From an uncultured Pelagibacteraceae bacterium (GTDB lineage: Bacteria > Pseudomonadota > Alphaproteobacteria > Pelagibacterales > Pelagibacteraceae), in NCBI GenBank assembly GCA_902561585.1, contig CACEQK010000001.1:1-64000 (forward strand): a stretch of DNA of 64,000 nucleotides, in the 5' to 3' direction. The notes beneath the pieces were generated by a model. That model made no database searches. It was given only the letters and a program-made list of their open reading frames with translations, and was not told where the DNA came from. Every line of letters begins with the position of its first letter. Within the stretch, counting starts at the first letter, position 1. The translations under genes were made by a program, and so were the position numbers. Positions 21,787-31,554 of the stretch are shown piece by piece.

Positions 21787-22545
21787 GTGATTGAAATTTT
21801 TATCTTATCATTAATTCAGGGTGTGACAGAATTTTTACCAGTGAGTTCCTCATCTCATCTAATCATAATTTCAGAATATCTTAATTTTCAAGATAAAGGT
21901 CTTTCCATAGATGTTAGTTTACACATAGGTTCATTCATTGCTGTGTTGTTTTATTTTAGAAAAGAAATTGTGAGTTTTTTAAATAATAAAATTCTTTTTT
22001 TTAAAGTATTAATCTCTTCTTTACCTGTAATGATAGCAGGATATTATCTGGTCGAGACAAATCTAATCGAAAAACTTAGAAATATTAAAATTATAGCTTT
22101 TACAACTATATCATTTGGTATTTTACTATTCATAAGTGACAAATCAAAATTAGAGAATAAAATAAACAAAAACTTCAATTACAAGTCAGCATTTTTTATT
22201 GGATTTTTTCAGATCTTATCCTTAGTGCCTGGTGTAAGTAGATCCGGCATAGCTATCACTGCGGCTAGGTTTTTAAACTTTAAAAGAGTTGATGCTGGTA
22301 AAATTTCATTTTTACTTTCAATACCAATTTTAGGTGCAGTTTCAATTTTTGGAATTAAAAATTTAGTTTTTTCAGATAATTTAAGTTTTACTTATTTGAA
22401 TTTATTATCAATTGTTATTTCTTTTTTCTTTTCATTAATAACAATTAAATTTTTCTTAAGGTATATAGGAAAATTTAATTTAAATGTTTTTGTTTTTTAT
22501 AGAATTTTTCTAGGCTTATTAATTTTAATTTTAGCTTACTCATAA
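21787..22545 (+). CDS. uppP: Undecaprenyl-diphosphatase (GTG start)
   Basis: IQGVTEFLPVSSSSHLI and PGVSRSG signature motifs. Confidence 0.95.
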   Translation: MIEIFILSLIQGVTEFLPVSSSSHLIIISEYLNFQDKGLSIDVSLHIGSFIAVLFYFRKEIVSFLNNKILFFKVLISSLPVMIAGYYLVETNLIEKLRNIKIIAFTTISFGILLFISDKSKLENKINKNFNYKSAFFIGFFQILSLVPGVSRSGIAITAARFLNFKRVDAGKISFLLSIPILGAVSIFGIKNLVFSDNLSFTYLNLLSIVISFFFSLITIKFFLRYIGKFNLNVFVFYRIFLGLLILILAYS

Positions 22546-22676
22546 AACAAAAGTTAAAGATAAGAGTAAAACCAAAACTATGATAAAAAATAAAATCACT
22601 GATTTCTGCAAAGACAAATTAGATAATAATTTCATAAGTACACTTTATAATCATTTTTTAAAATTTCAATTGAATT

Positions 22677-22753
22677 TGGTGCGCCTGCTAGGATTTGAAC
22701 CCAGAACCTCCTGGTCCGTAGCCAAGCGCTCTATCCAGTTGAGCTACAGGCGC
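22677..22753 (-). tRNA. tRNA-Arg (anticodon ACG)
   Basis: Reverse complement GCGCCTGTAGCTCAACTGGATAGAGCGCTTGGCTACGGACCAGGAGG...GGTTCAAATCC...GGCGCACCA; loop CTACGGA. Confidence 0.96.
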
Positions 22754-22815
22754 TTAAGTTTTTGTTTAATAATATTTAATATTAATGTCTTATTGTATAT
22801 AAATTTAAAACACTT

Positions 22816-24135
22816 ATGTTAAATAAATTAATATATAACAATAATCATTTACTCTCTAATTTATTAATATCTTTTTTTCCAATCAGCTTTATTTTAGGCA
22901 ATTTAGCTATCAATTTAAATATAATTTTAATTATTTTACTTTCTTTACTAATATTTTTTGACAAAAAAGAAGGATTAAACATTAATTTAATATTTTTTGA
23001 TAAAATAATAGTTATATTTTTTTTCTATATTATTTTTCTTGCAATAATTAAATACATTCAATTACCTGAAGGTGATCAAAGGTCTCAACTAATAATAAAA
23101 TCTTTTTCATACTTAAGATATTTATTTTTTTACTTTGCACTAAGATTTTTACTTAAAAATTATTTTAATTTAAAATTATTCTTTTTAACTTGTTCGGCAT
23201 GTGTAATTTTTGTATCTTTAGATATAATTTTTCAATATAGTTTTAATAAAGATATATTCGGTTTTGAAGCTGTTCCGAGAAGAATGTCTGGTCCATTTGG
23301 TAATGAATTAATTGCGGGTAGTTTTTTGAGCCGTTTTTCTCTTTTTGTATTTTTTTTATTTTTAAATTTTCAGAATTTTAAAGGAATGCAATTAAAAATT
23401 AAGATACCGCTTTTTTTTATTTTTTCTTTTATAATCAGTATTGGATTAGTACTTGCTGGCAACAGGATCCCTTTTCTAATTTTTATTGTAATGATATTTT
23501 TGTGCTTTACGCTTGCTAAAAACTTTAGACCTTATTTTTTTTCATTATTATTAATAATTTTATTCTCTATAGCTTCTTTTATGCATTATGATGATGGAAT
23601 TAGAAAACACTATGCAGCTTTTCAAACCAAAATTATAAGTTTATTACAACCCTTTTCAGAAGATAAAAAAATTGAACAAAAAGATTTTCAAAATCTAACT
23701 ACCGCTGAAAAAAAATATACTATTCATTATGATGGAGATATTTTTTTTACACCTAGCGTGCACGCAAAAGAATTCATATCAGGTTTTAAAACATGGAATG
23801 AAAATAAAATTTTAGGAGGTGGCCTTAAGTCATTCAGGTTTAATTGCCCTAAAATTTATGTTAACTGTAACAACCATCCTCATAATTATTATTTAGAAGT
23901 TTTGTCAGATCTTGGAATAGTAGGTTTTTTTATCATTATTACCCTCTTAACTTATCTATTTTATAAGACTTTTTTTTCCAAAAAAATTGTTATAATTCCT
24001 TTTTCTATAATCTTATTTGGTGAAGTATTCCCTCTAAAAACAACTGGCAGTTTTTTTTCAACATCTAACTCTGCATTTATTTTTCTATTTATTTCTTTAA
24101 TAATAAGTATGTTGAACAGAAAGAATTTGAAATAA
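22816..24135 (+). CDS. O-antigen ligase / polymerase-like membrane protein
   Basis: Multi-TM; GGGLKSFRFNCP...CNNHPHNYYLEVLSDLGIVG motif typical of WaaL/Wzy. Confidence 0.8.
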   Translation: MLNKLIYNNNHLLSNLLISFFPISFILGNLAINLNIILIILLSLLIFFDKKEGLNINLIFFDKIIVIFFFYIIFLAIIKYIQLPEGDQRSQLIIKSFSYLRYLFFYFALRFLLKNYFNLKLFFLTCSACVIFVSLDIIFQYSFNKDIFGFEAVPRRMSGPFGNELIAGSFLSRFSLFVFFLFLNFQNFKGMQLKIKIPLFFIFSFIISIGLVLAGNRIPFLIFIVMIFLCFTLAKNFRPYFFSLLLIILFSIASFMHYDDGIRKHYAAFQTKIISLLQPFSEDKKIEQKDFQNLTTAEKKYTIHYDGDIFFTPSVHAKEFISGFKTWNENKILGGGLKSFRFNCPKIYVNCNNHPHNYYLEVLSDLGIVGFFIIITLLTYLFYKTFFSKKIVIIPFSIILFGEVFPLKTTGSFFSTSNSAFIFLFISLIISMLNRKNLK

Positions 24136-24160
24136 CTCTTTAAATATATATCCTTTTGAG

Positions 24161-25339
24161 ATGACAACAAAAAATATTGTAATTACTTCTGCAAAAAGAA
24201 CAGCGGTGGGATCTCTGGGTAAAACTTTAAAAAACATTCATAGTTCTGACCTCGGCGCTGCAGTAATTAAAAATCTCCTTAATTTTTCAAATTTTAACGG
24301 TGATGATGTTGATGAAGTTATCATGGGTCAAGTCTTGACTGGTAACACTGGTCAGAACCCTGCAAGACAAGCTTCCATAAAATCTGGGATACCAAAAGAA
24401 AAACCTGCTTATGTTGTAAATCAAGTTTGCGGTTCAGGTATAAGATCTATTGCTTCAGGTTTTCAAAGTATAAAGTCAGGAGAATCGAAAATTGTTATTG
24501 CAGGTGGACAAGAAAATATGTCACTTGCTCCACATGCTATACATCTAAGAGATGGCAAAAAATTAGGTGACACTGAAATAATTGATACCATGATTAAAGA
24601 TGGCCTCTGGGACGCTTTTCATGGATATCATATGGGCCTAACTGCAGAAAATGTTGCAGAAAAATTTCAAATAACTAGAGATGAACAAGATAAATTTGCT
24701 TTGAAGTCCCAGGAAAAAGCTTTAGAGGCTCAAAAAAGTAATAAATTTTATGATGAAATTATAAATTTCAAGATAAAATCAAAAAAAAATGAAATGGACT
24801 TCTGTAAGGATGAACATCCAAGAGAGGGTATTAATCTTGATGCTCTTTCGAGGTTAAAACCAGTATTTAAAAAAAATGGTACTGTAACTGCTGGCAATGC
24901 ATCAGGTATAAATGATGGAGCAGCTGCTGTAACATTAATGAATGATGAAGAAGCCGAAAAAAGAAAAATAAAAAAATTAGTTACAATAAAATCGTGGGCT
25001 AGCTGCGGTGTAGACCCAGCTTTAATGGGAACTGGTCCAATTCCTTCATCAAAAAAAGCTTTAGAGTTAGCAGGATGGAACATTAAAGACGTAGATTTGT
25101 TTGAAATTAATGAGGCTTTTGCTGCACAAAGTCTAGCTGTAATAAAAACGCTTTCTATTCCAGAAGAAAAGGTAAACGTAAATGGCGGCGCTATTGCTTT
25201 AGGTCATCCTATTGGTGCGTCAGGAACTCGAATATTAGTCACTCTTATACATGAAATGATCAAGCGTAATGCAAAAAAAGGATTAGCTACCCTTTGTATC
25301 GGTGGTGGTATGGGTATTGCAATGTGTATTGAAAGATAA
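24161..25339 (+). CDS. Acetyl-CoA C-acetyltransferase (thiolase)
   Basis: NQVCGSGIRSI active Cys, NVNGGAIALGHPIGASG, CIGGGMG motifs. Confidence 0.93.
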   Translation: MTTKNIVITSAKRTAVGSLGKTLKNIHSSDLGAAVIKNLLNFSNFNGDDVDEVIMGQVLTGNTGQNPARQASIKSGIPKEKPAYVVNQVCGSGIRSIASGFQSIKSGESKIVIAGGQENMSLAPHAIHLRDGKKLGDTEIIDTMIKDGLWDAFHGYHMGLTAENVAEKFQITRDEQDKFALKSQEKALEAQKSNKFYDEIINFKIKSKKNEMDFCKDEHPREGINLDALSRLKPVFKKNGTVTAGNASGINDGAAAVTLMNDEEAEKRKIKKLVTIKSWASCGVDPALMGTGPIPSSKKALELAGWNIKDVDLFEINEAFAAQSLAVIKTLSIPEEKVNVNGGAIALGHPIGASGTRILVTLIHEMIKRNAKKGLATLCIGGGMGIAMCIER

Positions 25340-25348
25340 ATTTTTTCA

Positions 25349-26242
25349 ATGGAACTTCCTGTTGTAAATCATCCTGATTACGTTGCTAAAATTAACGATG
25401 ATAACAAATTTCCTATACAAAAGTTCAGCGCTCTAGCTGACCATTTAATCAAAAAAGGTGTTGTAAAAAAATTTTATATTCCGAAAGAATGTTCTACAGA
25501 GACAATGAGAACATCTCATTCACTGGAATATATAAATCATATTAGAAATAAGTCTTTAGATATAAAGCTTCAGAAAAAAATTGGCTTTCCAATTAATGAC
25601 AGTGTTGTGAGAAGATCATTTATTGCAACTGGCGGAACTGTTCTTGCAAGTAAGCTTGCTTTAGATTCAAAGCTTGCATGCAATACAGCAGGTGGTAGCC
25701 ATCATGCAACTTTTGAATTTGGAGCTGGATATTGTGTTTTTAATGATACTGCTGTTGCAGCTAATTATTTGAAAAATAAAGGATATGCCAAAAAAATCCT
25801 AATATTAGATTTAGATGTTCATCAAGGTAATGGAAATTCAGAGATATTCAAAAATGACAAAAATGTTCTTACATTTAGTATGCATTGTGCATCAAATTAT
25901 CCTGCTAAGAAATCAAAGAGTGATATTGATATTGAACTTAAAGATCAGATGGAAGATGAAGAATACTTAAATATTCTTCATAAAAATTTAAAAGATCTTA
26001 ACAAAAATAAATATGATTTCGTATTTTACATAGCAGGAGTGGATATTCATTTTGAGGATCGTTTAGGCAAACTTAAAATTACTGATGAAGGAATTAATAA
26101 AAGAGACCAAATAGTAATTGAAAATTTTTACTCAAAAAACACTCCTTTGTGTGGTGTTTTAGGTGGTGGTTATAATAAAAGTTTTGAAAAACTAATTGAA
26201 CTTCATTCAATGTTACACAAGAATTGTGCAAAGATTATTTAA
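25349..26242 (+). CDS. Histone deacetylase-family (acetylpolyamine/acetoin-type) deacetylase
   Basis: GGSHHATFEFGAGYCVFND, ILDLDVHQGNGN, AGVDIHFEDRLG. Confidence 0.85.
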   Translation: MELPVVNHPDYVAKINDDNKFPIQKFSALADHLIKKGVVKKFYIPKECSTETMRTSHSLEYINHIRNKSLDIKLQKKIGFPINDSVVRRSFIATGGTVLASKLALDSKLACNTAGGSHHATFEFGAGYCVFNDTAVAANYLKNKGYAKKILILDLDVHQGNGNSEIFKNDKNVLTFSMHCASNYPAKKSKSDIDIELKDQMEDEEYLNILHKNLKDLNKNKYDFVFYIAGVDIHFEDRLGKLKITDEGINKRDQIVIENFYSKNTPLCGVLGGGYNKSFEKLIELHSMLHKNCAKII

Positions 26243-26246
26243 ACTC

Positions 26247-26286
26247 AGTCCCAACTACCTAATCAGGAGTTCCAGGGGTTGGGACT
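26247..26286. other. Large stem-loop between convergent genes (AGTCCCAAC / GTTGGGACT)
   Basis: 9-bp perfect inverted repeat with an inner AACTaCCT/AGGAGTT alternative pairing; weak T-tracts either side. Confidence 0.55.
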
Positions 26287-26343
26287 AAGCTTAACAAAAA
26301 ATAACTTTAACATTCAAGAAATTTAATATAAGAAAATGACGCG

Positions 26344-28275
26344 CTACGATTTTAGCTGTGACAAATTTTCAAAAAATTTTAAACTCTCTGGATTAGCGAT
26401 TGCCTCTTTATTATTAATATTTTCCCCATGAATTACTTTTCTAACTGCTAGTTCGACTATTTTACCACTTTTTGTCCTAGGAATTTCTGGTACTTTAATA
26501 ATTATCGAAGGAACATGTTTTGGTGAGCAGTTATTTCTTATTCTTGATTTAATTGATTTTATCTTTTCATCATCCAACTCTTCATTGTTTTTTGTAGTAA
26601 CAAATAAGACAATCCTTACGTCATCATTATAATCTTGACCAACAACTAGCCCTTCAGTTATGAAATCAATGTCTTCAACCTGTTGGTAAATTTCTGATGT
26701 TCCTATTCTTACGCCTCCAGGATTTAAAGTAGCATCAGATCTTCCTCTCATAATAAAACCATTATTTATAGTTCTCTCGATGAAATCACCATGATGCCAA
26801 ATATTCTCAAATCTATTGAAATAAGCCTTATGATATTTTTGGCCTTCATCATCACCCCAAAACTTTACAGGCATTGATGGAAAAGGTTTTTTAACTACTA
26901 GCTCCCCCTTTTCTCCATCTCTCACACTTTTTCCGTCATCGGTAAAAACATCCACGTCAATACCTAAGCTCTGGCCTTGAATTTCTCCCATGTATACATT
27001 CGAGTAAAGGTTTCCTAAAACTAAACAACCAACTAAATCTGTTCCACCAGCAATAGATGCGAGATGAACATCTTTTTTTATATTGTCGTATACATACTTG
27101 AAACTTTCCTCAGCTAAAGGAGAGCCTGTTGAGGTTATTATTTTTATTGAGCTTAGATCTAAGTTTTTACTATTATATTTTTCATTCTTTAAATGATCGA
27201 TATATTTAGCGCTTACTCCAAAAAGATTAATTTTCTTTTTTTGACAATACTCTAAAAGAACATCTATTTTTGGATAAACAGGTGCCCCATCGAATAAAAA
27301 TATAGACGAACCTGTTGCTAACCCTCCAACTAACCAATTCCACATCATCCAGCCAGTTGTAGTATAGTAAAATAATTTTTCATCATCTCTGACATCGCAA
27401 TGAAGCATGAATTCTTTATTATGCTCAATTAAAACATTTCCTGCTCCATGTGTTATACATTTAGGTTTTCCAGTAGTACCACTTGAATAAAGAATGTAGA
27501 TAGGGTGATTAAATTCAAATCTTTCAAAAGTTTCATCCATTTTTGCTTTTTCTAAAACTCGATCAAAGTTTATGTAATTTTGAAGATCCATCTCCTCTTT
27601 TTTATTATACGCAAACACTAAAGTTTTTTTAATTGATGGAATTTGTTTTAAAATATTGTCAATTTTATCAAGAATATTTATTTTTTTACCGTTATAAAAA
27701 TAGTGATCACTAGTAATTAAAATACTAGGTTCAATTTGTTTGAATCTATCTACAACACCCTGCGTTCCAAAATCTGGAGAACATGATGACCAAATAATTC
27801 CATTTTTTGCGCAAGCTAAGAAACTTATTATAGACTCTATTTTATTCGGTACATAAGCTGCAATACGGTCTCCTTTTTTTAAACCTATAGATTTTAAGTA
27901 GTTAGAAAATTTACAAACTTTATTGTAAAGTTGCTCCCAAGAAATCTCTTCTTCAAACCCTTTCTCAGATAAAAAACTTATTGCAAGTTCTGGTGTTTTT
28001 TTTTTTAAGATATTTTCTGCATAATTTAATTTAGAGTCTGAAAAAAATTTAGTTTTATTAAAAATTTTATTATAATTAATTGTTTCTTTACCTTTGTCTC
28101 CTATAATCTTCGAGTAATCCCAGAATTTTGACCAAAATTCTTTGGGGTGATCAATGGACCATTTCCACAAATTTTTAAAATTATAGTTAGATTTAAAATT
28201 TATAAATTTTGAAAAATTTTCAAGAAGAGATTCTTCTTTTCTTTTATCAGAAGGTTTCCACAAAAATTTTTTCAT
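26344..28275 (-). CDS. Acetoacetyl-CoA synthetase
   Basis: ANL-family motifs YSSGTTGKPK, TGWMMWNWLVGGL, SGKIVELAVRK; ACS-type N-terminus. Confidence 0.9.
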   Translation of the reverse strand: MKKFLWKPSDKRKEESLLENFSKFINFKSNYNFKNLWKWSIDHPKEFWSKFWDYSKIIGDKGKETINYNKIFNKTKFFSDSKLNYAENILKKKTPELAISFLSEKGFEEEISWEQLYNKVCKFSNYLKSIGLKKGDRIAAYVPNKIESIISFLACAKNGIIWSSCSPDFGTQGVVDRFKQIEPSILITSDHYFYNGKKINILDKIDNILKQIPSIKKTLVFAYNKKEEMDLQNYINFDRVLEKAKMDETFERFEFNHPIYILYSSGTTGKPKCITHGAGNVLIEHNKEFMLHCDVRDDEKLFYYTTTGWMMWNWLVGGLATGSSIFLFDGAPVYPKIDVLLEYCQKKKINLFGVSAKYIDHLKNEKYNSKNLDLSSIKIITSTGSPLAEESFKYVYDNIKKDVHLASIAGGTDLVGCLVLGNLYSNVYMGEIQGQSLGIDVDVFTDDGKSVRDGEKGELVVKKPFPSMPVKFWGDDEGQKYHKAYFNRFENIWHHGDFIERTINNGFIMRGRSDATLNPGGVRIGTSEIYQQVEDIDFITEGLVVGQDYNDDVRIVLFVTTKNNEELDDEKIKSIKSRIRNNCSPKHVPSIIIKVPEIPRTKSGKIVELAVRKVIHGENINNKEAIANPESLKFFENLSQLKS

Positions 28276-28295
28276 AAAAGCTAACTTAGCTTTTA
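28275..28295. repeat. Perfect 21-nt palindrome TAAAAGCTAACTTAGCTTTTA at the start codon of the acetoacetyl-CoA synthetase gene
   Basis: 10+1+10 perfect inverted repeat centred at 28285; T-rich tract follows on + strand. Confidence 0.7.
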
Positions 28296-28544
28296 TTTTT
28301 TTATCTTAATAGATATTTTTTTAGAATAATTTTCTGAACTAAAACTGCCCTATTAGTTTTAATCTCTCTTTTTTTAAATAAAAAATTTATTAACCAACGC
28401 ATGGCACATATGAATAAAATTAATTGACAGAAAAAAGCAGAAAATGTGACAAAAATTGATCTTATCTGACCATTTGCGCTATTCTTTAATGTTTATTAAT
28501 TATTTATTTTTTAATATGTTGCTCCCAGTTTATAATAGCTAATT

Positions 28545-31500
28545 ATGGCTCAAAATATTTCAGTTCCAGATATAGGTGATTTTAAAGACGTTGAAGTAAT
28601 AGAAGTTTTAGTCAAACCTGGAGACCAAATAAAAAAGAATGACCCCATCGTTACAATCGAGAGCGATAAGTCAAGCGTAGAAATACCCTCTCCTGCTGCT
28701 GGAGAAATAAAAGATTTAAAAGTAAAAATTGGGGATAAAGTTTCAGAGGGAAGTGTATTAGCAACAATAGAAAATGGCCAGGCGGCCTCGGCTCCGAAAG
28801 AAAAAAAAATAGTTAAAGAAGTTCAATCCCAAGAGAAACCAAAAACTAATGGTGAAGTAAATCAGGTAAGACAAGTTAAGAAAATCTTTGCTGAACCAGC
28901 TTCAAAAGATGATATTGATCCTGTTGAAACAAATGAATGGATAGACTCTCTTAATTCAGTTATAGAAAATGATGGTTCTTCAAGAGCAAGTTACTTATTG
29001 AATAAAGTTATCGATCAAGCTTATAAATCTGGCCTTGTACTTCCGGATACTAGAACAACTCCTTACATTAATACTATTCCACCAGAGGCTGAGATTAAAT
29101 CCCCCGGTGATCAAAATATTGAAAAAAAAATCCGTGCATATGTGAGGTGGAACGCAGCTGCTATGGTCGTAAAGGCAAACAAAAAAAGTCCTGAACTGGG
29201 TGGTCACATCGGTACTTTTGCATCTGCAGCTACACTGTATGATGTAGGAATGAATCATTTTTGGAGAGCAAAGAACAATAAATTTGGTGGAGATTTAATT
29301 TATTTTCAAGGACACTCGGCGCCAGGAATGTACGCGAGAGCTTTCTTAGAAGGAAGACTTACATCAAAACAACTAGATAGTTTTAGACAAGAAGTGAATG
29401 AAGGAGGGTTATCCTCATATCCTCACCCTTGGTTGATGCCGAAGTTCTGGCAGTTTCCAACTGTATCTATGGGCCTTGGACCTATCATGGCTATCTATCA
29501 AGCTAGATTTTTAAAATACTTAATCAATAGAGGATTAATTAAAGATGAGGGAAGAAAAATTTGGGTATTTCTTGGTGATGGTGAAATGGATGAGCCGGAG
29601 TCACTGGGCGCAATTGGTTTAGCTGCTCGTGAAAAATTAGATAATTTGATTTTTGTTGTAAATTGTAATTTGCAAAGACTGGACGGACCTGTTCGAGGAA
29701 ATAGTAAAATTATTCAGGAACTAGAGGGAAGCTTTAGAGGTTCGGGTTGGAATGTAATAAAAGTTATTTGGGGATCATACTGGGACCAATTACTGGCTAA
29801 AGATAAAACAGGTCTTCTTATTAAGAGGATGAACGAATGTGTAGACGGAGAATACCAAGCATTTAAAGCTAAAGGTGGATCTTATGTAAGAGAAAAATTT
29901 TTTGGAAAATATCCTGAACTTACTGAGCTTGTTTCCTCTTTAACCGATAAAGATATTTGGAGATTGAATAGAGGAGGTCATGATCCTCACAAAGTTTATG
30001 CAGCTTACGCAGCAGCAATGCAGCATACTGGATCACCTACGGTTATCTTAGCAAAAACTATCAAAGGATATGGAATGGGTAAAACAGGTGAAAGTGTTAA
30101 CACAACCCATCAACAAAAAAAATTAGATGAAGAGGATCTACTTTACTATAGAGATAGATTTAATGTGCCTCTTACAGATAAACAAGTAAAAGACATAGAG
30201 TATTACAAACCAAGTGAGAGTTCTGAGGAAATTAAATATTTAAAAGATAAGAGAATAAAACTAGGAGGTTTTATTCCAGAACGATCAACTTTTGCCAAAC
30301 AAATTAAAGCTCCACCGAAAGACATCTTTGATCAATTCATGAAATCAACCGGGGAAAAAGAGATGTCCACGACAATGGCTTTAGTGAGAATGATGACTGC
30401 ACTCCTTAGAGATAAAAATGTTGCACCAAGGTTAGTGCCAATCATCCCTGATGAAGCGAGAACCTTTGGAATGGAGGGATTCTTTCAAAAAATTGGTATT
30501 TATGCTCATGAAGGACAAAAATATGAGCCGGTTGATTCTGAACAACTTAGTTCATATAGAGAGGATAAAAGTGGTCAAGTTTTAGAGGAAGGTATCAATG
30601 AGTCTGGAGCAATGTCATCTTGGATTGCAGCTGGAACCGCTTACACTAATCACGATATCGAGATGATACCTGTTTATATTTTCTATTCTATGTTCGGATT
30701 TCAAAGAGTTGGAGATCTAGCATGGGCAGCTGGTGACTCTCAAGCTAGAGGATTTTTAATTGGAGCAACAGCTGGTAGAACCACATTAGCTGGAGAAGGA
30801 TTACAACACCAAGACGGGCACAGCCAATTATTGGCATCAAATATTCCAAACTGCGTTAGTTATGATCCAACATTTGCTTACGAGATGGCAACTATATTTA
30901 GAGAAGGCTTAAAAAGAATGCATGAAAAGAAAGAGAATGTCTTCTACTACATCACCGCAATGAACGAAAATTACTCTCATCCAGAAAAACCTAAGGATTG
31001 TGATGAAGGAATTCTAAAAGGTATGTACTTATTTAAAGAGGGAAAAAATAAAGGAAAAACTAAAGTTCAATTATTAGGTTCAGGAACTATTTTAAGAGAA
31101 ATTATAGCCGCTTCTAAGATCCTATCAAAAGAATATAATATAGACGCTGACATTTGGAGTGTGACGAGTTTCAATGAGTTAAGGAGAGATGGAATGGAAA
31201 CCGAGAGATTAAATCTTCTTAACCCAGATAAAAAAGCGAAAAAATCTTATGTTCAGAAATGTTTATTAAAAAGAGATGGACCAGTTATAGCAGCTTCAGA
31301 TTATACAAGAGCATTCACAGATCAGATTAGACCTTACACAGACAAAAAGTTTTACTCATTCGGAACAGACGGTTACGGAAGAAGCGATACTAGAAAAAAT
31401 CTTAGAAAATTTTTTGAAGTAGATAAAGAGCATATAGTAGCCTTTACCTTAAGCGCATTAGCAAAAGAACAACTTGTGGGTTCTAAAGAAGCAGAAAAAG

Positions 31501-31553
31501 CAATTAAAAAATATAAGATAGACAAAGAGAAAGATTTTCCAGGGAATTTATAA
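28545..31553 (+). CDS. aceE: Pyruvate dehydrogenase E1 (homodimeric AceE type) with N-terminal lipoyl domain
   Basis: Residues ~1-75 lipoyl domain (IESDKSSVEIPSP), then PVETNEWIDSLNSVIEN...YINTIP...; E1 core GDGEMDEPES, FGMEGFFQKIGIY. Confidence 0.95.
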   Translation: MAQNISVPDIGDFKDVEVIEVLVKPGDQIKKNDPIVTIESDKSSVEIPSPAAGEIKDLKVKIGDKVSEGSVLATIENGQAASAPKEKKIVKEVQSQEKPKTNGEVNQVRQVKKIFAEPASKDDIDPVETNEWIDSLNSVIENDGSSRASYLLNKVIDQAYKSGLVLPDTRTTPYINTIPPEAEIKSPGDQNIEKKIRAYVRWNAAAMVVKANKKSPELGGHIGTFASAATLYDVGMNHFWRAKNNKFGGDLIYFQGHSAPGMYARAFLEGRLTSKQLDSFRQEVNEGGLSSYPHPWLMPKFWQFPTVSMGLGPIMAIYQARFLKYLINRGLIKDEGRKIWVFLGDGEMDEPESLGAIGLAAREKLDNLIFVVNCNLQRLDGPVRGNSKIIQELEGSFRGSGWNVIKVIWGSYWDQLLAKDKTGLLIKRMNECVDGEYQAFKAKGGSYVREKFFGKYPELTELVSSLTDKDIWRLNRGGHDPHKVYAAYAAAMQHTGSPTVILAKTIKGYGMGKTGESVNTTHQQKKLDEEDLLYYRDRFNVPLTDKQVKDIEYYKPSESSEEIKYLKDKRIKLGGFIPERSTFAKQIKAPPKDIFDQFMKSTGEKEMSTTMALVRMMTALLRDKNVAPRLVPIIPDEARTFGMEGFFQKIGIYAHEGQKYEPVDSEQLSSYREDKSGQVLEEGINESGAMSSWIAAGTAYTNHDIEMIPVYIFYSMFGFQRVGDLAWAAGDSQARGFLIGATAGRTTLAGEGLQHQDGHSQLLASNIPNCVSYDPTFAYEMATIFREGLKRMHEKKENVFYYITAMNENYSHPEKPKDCDEGILKGMYLFKEGKNKGKTKVQLLGSGTILREIIAASKILSKEYNIDADIWSVTSFNELRRDGMETERLNLLNPDKKAKKSYVQKCLLKRDGPVIAASDYTRAFTDQIRPYTDKKFYSFGTDGYGRSDTRKNLRKFFEVDKEHIVAFTLSALAKEQLVGSKEAEKAIKKYKIDKEKDFPGNL

Positions 31554-31554
31554 A

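Noticed and set aside
22580-22822. 80-aa ORF ...VRLLGFEPRTSWSVAKRSIQLSYRR
   Set aside because: Antisense translation of tRNA-Arg.
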